Positions 18,106 to 24,242 of a stretch of DNA of 24,242 nt are shown one piece after another. A program made the translations under genes and the position numbers. Each line of letters begins with the position of its first letter. Positions within the stretch are counted from its first letter, which is position 1. The notes beneath the pieces were generated by a model, which was given only the letters and a program-made list of their open reading frames with translations, ran no database searches and had not been told where the DNA came from. The stretch covers positions 1 to 24,242 of the forward strand of contig JABANP010000658.1 in NCBI GenBank assembly GCA_013115135.1. The letters are read 5' to 3'. The stretch comes from Perkinsus olseni. Its lineage: Eukaryota > Perkinsozoa > Perkinsida > Perkinsidae.

Positions 18106-18298
18106 TATATCCTGCGACGCAGCTCTTTGCCCGCCGGAGTTCCCGGAAGGTGTTTTCGATGACTCTCTCTGGAAGTTCCAGACTGGAACCCAACATAGTC
18201 TTCTACGTTCGGAGTATTCTCTATACTGGAGCGATAGTGACGGAAATTACCAAAAAACTAAACCCCTGAAGTACGTGGTTATCACAACATACGACTAA
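18032..18298 (+). CDS. unrecognised short open frame, possibly secreted
   Basis: The frame has no ATG; it is open from a TTG inside the 99-bp duplication to TAA at 18296. Read from there it begins with a hydrophobic stretch (LTVLAFSFTFC) like a signal peptide, then a Cys pair (ISCDAALCPPEF) and an aromatic-rich tail ending KYVVITTYD. An upstream exon with the start codon would be needed. Against coding, a perfect 20-nt X-N-X'-N-X motif lies within it at 18169-18188. No family recognised. Confidence 0.25.
   Translation: MLILTIRTLTVLAFSFTFCPTEIANISCDAALCPPEFPEGVFDDSLWKFQTGTQHSLLRSEYSLYWSDSDGNYQKTKPLKYVVITTYD
18169..18188. repeat. X6-N-X6'-N-X6 motif, perfect
   Basis: CTGGAA-G-TTCCAG-A-CTGGAA, inside the short open frame 18032-18298. 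Confidence 0.9.
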
Positions 18299-18643
18299 CA
18301 AAGCGGTACCGTACAAAACGGACTTCACAGAAAACACCACGAACAAGGATTGGTCGCGTCACAGAGATATGTTGTAGTCTTGTGGGTCCTCGGTGAGTCG
18401 GGTAATGAGTATGCTCATGAAGAAAGGATCGGCTGTCTTCATCACGGATACTTATGTGATCGTTTGAGATGATCCGTATCATTATGTGATCGGTGCACTC
18501 GAATACTTCATGCTTCGAAAACCTTCTGCAAGTCTCGCGGAGACCATAGGAGGCCCTTGGTAATGGGTCAGAGAGAGCTCCATTAGCGAGCCCGCTGTTC
18601 TTTCGAGCAGAATGCGATGCAAGACTACATACGACCTGTATGC

Positions 18644-18666
18644 AATATCCGCATGATACGGATATT
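18644..18666. repeat. inverted repeat, 8-bp arms
   Basis: AATATCCG and CGGATATT are separated by seven bases. It lies about 125 bp beyond the 3' end of the cysteine protease gene; a role in 3'-end formation is possible but unsupported. Confidence 0.6.
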
Positions 18667-18790
18667 CTATTCGAAAAAATGTAATGAGTAAAGAAAGACG
18701 TTGGTAGCTAGTGAAAAATCTTCACTGAAGATGTAGTCATACTAAGATCACACGAAAAAAAATGGTCCGGAGCCTTGTGAATCCTCCTTC

Positions 18791-20591
18791 TCATCTCTTG
18801 ATGCAAGCTGTCGCCTTGATGTTATCGGCGAATACTGGGTAGAGGCCGGGTTCCTTCATGATGGCGCAAGGCCCTGAGGGGTCAGCTTCGACCTTAATCT
18901 GTCATGCCAACCCGGGGTTGGCAACCCCTCTAGATACCTCTAGGATATCCCGGAGTTATACGCTCCACGTACCCAATACCATCCTCGCCCCAAGTCGGAC
19001 CCCAGCTGTTAAGAATCTTCCAATATCTAATCGGGACTCGAACTTGTGGTGACACTGTATCAGTGATACACGGGAGATAGGATTCAGTGGTAAAGCTGGT
19101 GCGCTATATACGACACGGCAGGACTTACGTAACGCCTTCTGGGGTCTTGCCATATCCGACGACTGTCACGTCGTGGTCCAAGTTGCCTTCTCCGCATTCT
19201 TTAGCTACAGAACGAATGAATGATTCAACGCTAGTTCGGGGTTGAGACCGTGCGCAACAGCGTAGTACGCGTCATGACGCCGAACCGGTAGTTCCGGAAC
19301 CGAGCGCTCGAAGCATGAACACCGACAGAGACTGGCCCTTCAGCCACGGCCGCACGGAGGCTAGGCTCATCTTCTGGTAAGATGCCGCGCCATCCGACGA
19401 CATCGTGATCCTAAAAGGGGTTAGCTGCTCCGGGGCGAGGCTGGCTTCTCATCAAGTTCGAGTTGATACTGTGGCCCACAGTCTGTGGGGTTAACAACAT
19501 CCACTTACTCACCGCAAGGCATTGATTAGCTGGTGAGGTTACGACAGAATCCTTGCATTTCCCATCCTTCGCTGTGAAGGGGTATGCGCTCTCCTTCACT
19601 ATGCCCTGGTTCTGGACGTACATCCAGGTTTTTGTCACTGTTCCACCCTTGCAGCCCCTGAGAATGGGAGCACAGTGGTTCTACCCAGTGCAATTTCCTC
19701 CTTATTGAAGGAGCCTTTCTGAAGTCTGATAATTAAACTCACTTGTTGCCATAGAAAGTGCTGCAGTCCACAATCTGCTGAACAGAGAACGGAATCAGTG
19801 GTTTGATACCAGTCTTGATCTGGAACCGGCCTTCAGCCATGGCTGCCAGGAACGCGAATTGCTCAACTCAGCTCGGAGCAGAATCAATTATTCTCCTACT
19901 GGCTGCCTGGATAGCATAACAACAGCCACAGTTAAGTTGATTTCTCACCGGTCCAACTGCACCTGCTGCGACCCAATCGACGGACTCCGGAAGGTTGCTG
20001 AGGTTAAGCGAACCCAGATAGGAGATATCTAGCAAGAGACAGGCCACAGATTCTGGGACTACTCTGATCGCCATCTAGTCCCGCACTTACTCAATAAAGG
20101 GATGTTTGGCGTCGAGATGGGCGCCCCGCACAACAACTCTTCAGCGAAATCTTCTGCGGATAGGTCCGCAAAAGCGTTGATGTCCGCGACATACTTAGAA
20201 CTGATTCCTGACACAGTCGGTGGAGATCCGCCCAGAGCCACACATGGATGACTTGAAATTGTCGCGCCACTGACAGTAAGCCATCTACCTGCTTCTTCAT
20301 TATGCTCCTCGTTGGCAGCAACAACATCCATGAGGGTCTTAGCGAACAATCCCCGACGCCTGTTGCGCTCGGCTTCGGAGTGGTACTCTTTCTGGTATCT
20401 GTGATTAACCAATATATGCTACCACCGACCTCGCTGTGGACTCCAGGATTCGCAGTACGCCATGCCCGGTTCGAGTCCTACCTCACGATGAAATCGGCGA
20501 AGGCTTCGTCGATCTTCTGCTCACTCAGAACTTCACCAGGAGACGCCAGGGGAATAGTTATGGCCACAACGAACGTGAAGCCTTTACGCAT
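18791..20591 (-). CDS. papain-family (C1A) cysteine protease, 10 exons, apparently intact
   Basis: Minus-strand exons: 20591-20487, 20418-20289, 20207-20091, 20028-19900, 19842-19743, 19657-19513, 19410-19269, 19204-19129, 19026-18938, 18873-18791. All nine introns are GT-AG (57-102 nt) and every phase closes, giving 371 aa; the 81-nt intron 20288-20208 is in frame, so retaining it gives 398 aa. The start MRKGFTFVVAITIPLASPGE is a signal peptide. An I29 propeptide follows (E-x3-R-x3-F pattern, then INAFADLSAEDF). The mature enzyme begins near LPESVDW. Catalytic residues are complete: oxyanion Gln148, Cys154 in NQLNCGCCYA, His300 in LDHDV, Asn321 in LNSWGPTWGEDG. GNKGCKGG, GPVSV and VGYG are also present. 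Oddities: the usual CGSCW is CGCCY, and the common NHA is DHD. The product is probably a secreted or lysosomal endopeptidase. Introns 19512-19411, 19128-19027 and 18937-18874 each hold one of the 20-nt inverted motifs. Confidence 0.9.
18908..18927. repeat. X6-N-X6'-N-X6 motif, perfect, in protease intron 9
   Basis: CAACCC-G-GGGTTG-G-CAACCC, wholly inside the intron 18874-18937. Confidence 0.92.
19050..19069. repeat. X6-N-X6'-N-X6 motif, one mismatch, in protease intron 8
   Basis: TGACAC-T-GTATCA-G-TGATAC, inside the intron 19027-19128. Confidence 0.75.
19469..19488. repeat. X6-N-X6'-N-X6 motif, perfect, in protease intron 6
   Basis: CTGTGG-C-CCACAG-T-CTGTGG, inside the intron 19411-19512. 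Confidence 0.92.
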
Positions 20592-21249
20592 ATCCAGGCA
20601 ACAATGGGATAATCGCTACCGATCAATGATTTGTGCAATACTTAGGACGGTCCTGTCGGCCTTAGCGTGAGTCACCACGGCAGCGAGGGTAACGCGAAAG
20701 CAAGCTATGCCATGGCCGAAGACGACCCCACCAACACCAACCGCGGTTCGGCAGGCCCGAGTTGCCTCTCGAAGACCTTGGTTAAAAAAGCGTCGAATCG
20801 AACCGTCGTCGCCCACTTGACGGCTGAGCTGGCGCTCAAGACACTAGCTTGCTAGCGTGGGAGGCACAACCGGGACACTGGTGTCCCGTTGTGCGCTCAA
20901 CATACCATCTCTCCACACAGGTGGTAGCGCAGATTAGCCACTCGTTTACCCGCTGAAAGAATCTATAGTATGGATGGCCCGCTGTCTACTTACGCCTCCG
21001 CGCAGTGATGCGCAACAAAATCGGAGTGACACGTATAAGACCAATGCTTACGGAGCGCCGCGTGCACATATCTCTTGGACAACTGATGCTAGTATATTGT
21101 GATCCAGATAACACAATACCCAGGTATAGGAAAAGTGAATCTCAAAAAAAGAATGAACAGATCAATGGTGAATCAGTTTAAGCCTAGCAGAAGAGAATCT
21201 GTGGGGATTGAGCGGTCCACAGCACCAGAAGGGACAGCAGCATGGAGAC
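20592..21249. other. upstream of protease gene; open on several frames, product unresolved
   Basis: From about 20616 to 20855 three overlapping frames are open: a plus frame of 62 codons and minus frames including one of 66 codons ending at 20616. None matches a family I know, so I cannot say which is coding; it may be an exon of a divergent neighbour. Just beyond are CTAGC-TT-GCTAG (about 20845-20856) and a long hairpin, 20864-20894, with arms CGGGACAC/GTGTCCCG around TG, extended by GCACAA/TTGTGC across a one-base bulge. At 21095-21118 the 7-bp arms TATTGTG/CACAATA are 10 bases apart. Confidence 0.5.
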
Positions 21250-21250
21250 C

Positions 21251-21270
21251 ATGTTTCAAACATGATGTTT
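21251..21270. repeat. X6-N-X6'-N-X6 motif, perfect
   Basis: ATGTTT-C-AAACAT-G-ATGTTT. Confidence 0.92.
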
Positions 21271-21315
21271 GATACCCTCCTCATCTTAAAGTCGCCCGTC
21301 AGAGAGAGTGCCACC

Positions 21316-21335
21316 GTCTAACTTAGACGGTCTAA
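21316..21335. repeat. X6-N-X6'-N-X6 motif, perfect
   Basis: GTCTAA-C-TTAGAC-G-GTCTAA. Flanking bases extend the palindrome to 9-bp arms (21313-21331). Confidence 0.92.
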
Positions 21336-22685
21336 GCCCAGACCCCCGATGTCAAGAAGTGGGACAAGCTGTTTGTGGTGATAAGATCGCGAGTGATCCT
21401 CCCATTCCAGGACACTGGGCCTGCGGTCTCTCCTGTACGCGTACGTCCAGCGACCGGGTCATGACCCTAACACTCTCACTGAAAGTCTCTCAGGGGTTGA
21501 TGAGTTCGCCCGTCGAGTCAAGCAGGGTGGGAGGGGGGTCGAACCATGAGTTAAGAAGCGGAGTTAGAGCATGATCGGACCAAACGGCGTAGATGAAAGC
21601 ATCATGTATGATAGACCCGTGGATGAATGAGGTATGTATGAAAGAGGCTTGACGAAAGTGACAGGGGCTAGACGAGCGGGAAGAGCCCGGCCGTGGCTGA
21701 AACAATCTTGGACGAAACCTGAAATGTTTGAAACAGCGATGTTTTAATGGAGGTTGCCCGAATTTGTGGATCAAGCATTCTTAAGCGTTTACCATACATT
21801 CTTTGTTGCAGCCTGAAACTTGCAGGCTCCGACTCGCAGCCTGTTAGGCCGTCGAATTTTCGTGTCATTTATAAAGTTACCTAGCTGACGACGAAGTGGC
21901 CAATTGAATTGGCTTAAATTTTACGCTTTCAAGAACTCATGGTACAGGGAAGAATACTACCTTTGTTATAACCCGGAGACCTCTAGTGACGCTACTATCG
22001 GCCAAAGTGGTAACATTGCTTAAGGTAGTTATTCGCACCAGGCGCTCAGAGAAGGATCCTCCTTTATAGATGGGCGTAATCATCAAATACGCCTCTGCTA
22101 CAGAAACCAGAGCTTATGGCTTTATATTGGTGTCCTCGTGACAAGCACCTTGTCTGCGCCTTTAAGGCGCAACCTCATCGATATCCTACGCGGAAATCAT
22201 GCTAATAAACCAACTTCAGCTTCCCGAGCCTGCATTTTGTTCAATGACCTAACCTAGGTCACCTAGGTCTGTCGTTGCGTAGTGAAGCCATGAAAAGTAT
22301 TGTTCGATTTACAGGCTCCATAGTGCCCTCGAGGCAGCGGATTCTCATTATTCCGGCCCAAATTATCTCATCAGACTATCCGTCAACTCTTCCACATTGT
22401 TAGTACGTTGTATCACATAACGGACTATGAAGTTGCGTCGCAACTTCGGCGATGCGAGCTGCATTGCTGTCGATACGCAAGATTGGCAAAGAGCAGCTTA
22501 GAGAATGTCCGTGACATCTTGGTCGCTGTCGGGTTCGCGATACGCAGGAGGGAGTGGCGGCTGAATACCGAGCTCCGAGGAACATGAGAACGGAGAAAGG
22601 ACGGCGGTTGCATCGAATATGTGGAATCGCGTGCCCTATCCGTCGACGTCTCTCTTGCTGCCTGGCCCTGCCAAGCTGACAGCAC
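21336..22685. other. no gene recognised; several hairpins
   Basis: Open frames here are short and carry no recognisable motif. Structured sites: 21806-21825 (TTGCAG-C-CTGAAA-C-TTGCAG, one mismatch), 21899-21913 (GCCAATT-G-AATTGGC), 22155-22171 (8-bp arms, one-base centre), 22247-22266 (ACCTAA-C-CTAGGT-C-ACCTAG, one mismatch) and 22429-22447 (GAAGTTGCG-T-CGCAACTTC). A perfect 12-bp palindrome, GGGTCATGACCC, lies near 21452-21463. Confidence 0.6.
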
Positions 22686-22705
22686 CTACGGGCCGTAGGC
22701 TACGG
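22686..22705. repeat. X6-N-X6'-N-X6 motif, perfect
   Basis: CTACGG-G-CCGTAG-G-CTACGG. A one-mismatch case, TGCTGA-C-TCAGCA-C-TACTGA, follows at 22723-22742. Confidence 0.92.
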
Positions 22706-22743
22706 CAGACCGAGCCGCAAGATGCTGACTCAGCACTACTGAT

Positions 22744-22772
22744 ATAGAGCGTTTCATGATGAAACGCTCTAT
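22744..22772. repeat. 29-nt perfect palindrome, 14-bp arms, one-base centre
   Basis: The arms ATAGAGCGTTTCAT and ATGAAACGCTCTAT flank a single G at 22758. TATGAAACT occurs twice immediately downstream, partly copying the right arm. Confidence 0.95.
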
Positions 22773-23096
22773 GAAACTATTTTCTATGAAACTTTCATCG
22801 CTTACATGGAGCCCAACTATAAGGGCCCTAACGCTATATTACCGCCTGCTCAATGGTGTAGCGAGCCGTCCAGAGATTCAACCCAGCGTACCACGAATCC
22901 CGGAGAAGGTCCACATACTGATCTCAACCAAAAGTTCGCGACTGCTCACCCTACCGCCAAGGGTTTCTGCCTGAAGCTCGGGATTGTACAATCAAGAGCT
23001 GACACTCGTTTGCACTCTTTGGTGGATGAGACTCAATTCCGTGAGTCTAGAAGCGAAGAACGGCACAGGTTGCATCACTACCAGGACTCAGTTCGC

Positions 23097-23116
23097 CCCT
23101 GGACCAGGGGACCTGG
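23097..23116. repeat. X6-N-X6'-N-X6 motif, one mismatch
   Basis: CCCTGG-A-CCAGGG-G-ACCTGG, inside the open frame beginning at 22806. Confidence 0.75.
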
Positions 23117-23198
23117 TCCAGTCCGCTGAAGAATTCAGCCACGCCTGGGTACGGTCATCGCAGAGCAGGAGCAGGCCTTGCAGTATGCTAAGCAAGCG

Positions 23199-23218
23199 TT
23201 GTACAGTACAACTTGTAC
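23199..23218. repeat. X6-N-X6'-N-X6 motif, perfect
   Basis: TTGTAC-A-GTACAA-C-TTGTAC. Taking away 14 nt (one hexamer, the inverted copy and both spacers) would leave a single TTGTAC. Confidence 0.92.
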
Positions 23219-23308
23219 TCTCGCAGCGCCATCTACACGGATGGTTTGGTGGTCCAGGACATCTCCATCTCGATCTCGAATCTCGACCTTACGGAGAATC
23301 GGCTCAAC

Positions 23309-23469
23309 TGAGGAATCCTGAGTCAGGATTGAACGCCCGGTCATCGATAACATGCCGCGACTTAACTTCATGCGTCGCGTCATTCTGAAATTGCATCATG
23401 CAATGTCAGTCACCAAGTTCAGGAATGAGTATTTATGCCTGCCACGTACAAGCTGGCAGCTTGAAGTTG
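23309..23469. repeat. two one-mismatch X6-N-X6'-N-X6 motifs and an odd palindrome
   Basis: The motifs are 23309-23328, TGAGGA-A-TCCTGA-G-TCAGGA, and 23450-23469, AAGCTG-G-CAGCTT-G-AAGTTG. Between them, 23390-23404 is the palindrome ATTGCAT-C-ATGCAAT. Confidence 0.7.
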
Positions 23470-23492
23470 TTGCACAGCGGATTCCGAGGTGT

Positions 23493-23525
23493 GGAACGTT
23501 GTCAACGTTCCGTTACGTTGACAAC
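23493..23525. repeat. chained inverted repeats
   Basis: GGAACGTTG-T-CAACGTTCC (23493-23511) overlaps GTTGTCAACGT (23498-23508), which pairs with ACGTTGACAAC (23515-23525). Read as X-N-X'-N-X with X = ACGTTG, the third hexamer has two mismatches. Confidence 0.8.
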
Positions 23526-23610
23526 CGTTGCTCGTCGACCGATATAATACATAAGAGGCAAGTAGAAGTAAGATTCCTAATCGTCATAAGATGCGTCATT
23601 GGTCGAACCC

Positions 23611-23630
23611 TCACTCCGAGTGAGTCACTC
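23611..23630. repeat. X6-N-X6'-N-X6 motif, perfect
   Basis: TCACTC-C-GAGTGA-G-TCACTC. Confidence 0.92.
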
Positions 23631-23778
23631 GATGCTTGAAGGAGCAAATGCGCATCGCCACCCGCCTCTGGCGGTCGGATGAGCGAGCCAAATTGGGAAC
23701 TGCCACCAAGTAGTACTTACAGTTTGTACTAAAGAAGATGCCTTTGCCCTTCGACGACGGTGGCAACTCGGATGAAGG

Positions 23779-24171
23779 ATGACAACAGCAGCTGGCGACG
23801 TAAGAGTTTTTGAAGACCAGTGGTCTTAGACCACTATTGTGTAGAATTGGCGTGACAGTCGGCGCCCTTTGTGCTGAGAGACGCGGCGATTACACATTAT
23901 AACTTATACCGTGCGCAGCACGATGTATAAGGAAAGCTTCTATTGAAATTTTTAATTTGAAAATCGTTTTCATTCAATTATTGCGACAGGCATATATCTA
24001 GTAGAACGGTGGGCGGGCGATATCAAGGTAAAGCGTTTGAGCCGAACAGCAGGCAATCTATCTTCCGAGCTCACTCCCTCGAGAGCAAACAGCTATACAC
24101 GCATACTCAAGACGGCCCAAGTGCTGGGCGATGCGGTACTTCCAAAAAGTGAAATCTTGCTAGGGTCAACC
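23779..24171 (+). CDS. unrecognised gene, 5' part, at least 3 exons
   Basis: Proposed exons are 23779-23799 (starting at ATG, MTTAAGD), 23859-23910 and 23990 to about 24171. The introns are 23800-23858 (GTAAGA...GACAG) and 23911-23989 (GTGCGC...GACAG); phases 0 and 1 agree. The third exon reads GIYLVERWAGDIKVKRLS and on to LPKSEILLGST with balanced composition and no stop for 60 codons. It either ends at TAG 24187 or splices near 24172 and runs off the window. An in-frame stop lies just upstream of the ATG. No domain is recognised. The first intron contains a perfect 20-nt inverted motif; the second donor (GTGCGC) is weak, so this model is tentative. Confidence 0.4.
23814..23833. repeat. X6-N-X6'-N-X6 motif, perfect, in predicted intron
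   Basis: AGACCA-G-TGGTCT-T-AGACCA, inside the predicted intron 23800-23858. Confidence 0.92.
23903..23931. repeat. bulged hairpin
   Basis: Arms CTTATAC/GTATAAG enclose CGTGC/GCACG around GCA, with a two-base bulge (AT) on the right side. It spans the predicted donor at 23911. Confidence 0.8.
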
Positions 24172-24196
24172 GTACTCGCTAATGATTAGCGAGTAC
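24172..24196. repeat. 25-nt perfect palindrome, 12-bp arms, one-base centre
   Basis: GTACTCGCTAAT and ATTAGCGAGTAC flank a G at 24184. The palindrome begins with GT and is followed directly by AG, so the 27 nt 24172-24198 have the outline of a minimal intron. Confidence 0.95.
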
Positions 24197-24242
24197 AGTC
24201 GACCATGATTAGCGGCTCGTCAAAATCAGCAGCGGTTAGTCT

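Larger units (their letters stand above)
22806..23308 (+). other. exon-like segments of an unresolved plus-strand gene
   Basis: A 107-codon frame starts at ATG 22806 and ends at 23129, with a charged end (SLVDETQFRESRSEERHRLH). A second stretch, 23154-23308, reads AEQEQALQYAKQA and then, after a one-frame displacement at the motif 23199-23218, an LRR-like ISNLDLTENRLN. The pieces may belong to one intron-containing or decayed gene. I could not join them with confident GT-AG sites and name no product. Confidence 0.25.

Noticed and set aside
19027..19128. A-box-like and B-box-like words in a protease intron
   Set aside because: They lie on opposite strands and cannot form one tRNA.
1..24242. 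CRISPR array, rRNA or bacterial operon
   Set aside because: The tandem arrays have no unique spacers, no rRNA-like sequence was recognised, and spliced genes show that the DNA is eukaryotic.

Overview
This is eukaryotic nuclear DNA. The evidence is short GT-AG introns that restore reading frames exactly, an LTR retrotransposon, a MULE-type DNA transposase gene and long minisatellites. Short introns, mixed base composition and a papain-like protease suggest a protist, perhaps a Perkinsus-like alveolate. That assignment is an impression, not a result.

Layout. (1) 1-2932: a 30-bp minisatellite of about 98 units, open on both strands. (2) 3313-7947 (+): one spliced gene in which a PIF1-type helicase is fused to a MULE transposase with a FLYWCH/WRKY-like zinc site and a SWIM finger. 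Introns at 4110-4315 and 7048-7093 give a predicted 1460-aa protein. (3) 8179-8701: a 60-bp tandem array. (4) 8916-14907: a complete LTR retrotransposon with identical 185-bp LTRs, 5-bp target duplication TTAGC, a tRNA primer site, one gag-pol frame and a short overlapping 3' frame. (5) 14913-18790: mostly non-coding, with a 99-bp exact duplication and many hairpins. (6) 18791-20591 (-): an apparently intact papain-family (C1A) cysteine protease in 10 exons, scattered so that no single long ORF reveals it. Every exon phase closes, to 371 aa. (7) 20592-24242: hairpin-rich DNA with unresolved exon-like pieces and the 5' part of an unrecognised plus-strand gene from 23779.

The most unusual signal is a 20-nt structural motif, X6-N-X6'-N-X6. 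A hexamer is followed, after one base each time, by its exact reverse complement and then by itself again. X differs at every site. I find 13 perfect cases and 11 with one mismatch in the host-like DNA. It recurs in introns and intergenic DNA; I saw none in the confirmed protease exons, the helicase-transposase or the retroelement. By simple base-pair counting, 12 imposed matches should occur far less than once in this window. It looks like a footprint: a 6-bp duplication around an inverted copy of the same 6 bp, 14 nt of net insertion. The cause could be transposon excision through hairpin ends, templated fold-back repair, or a tiny insertion system.
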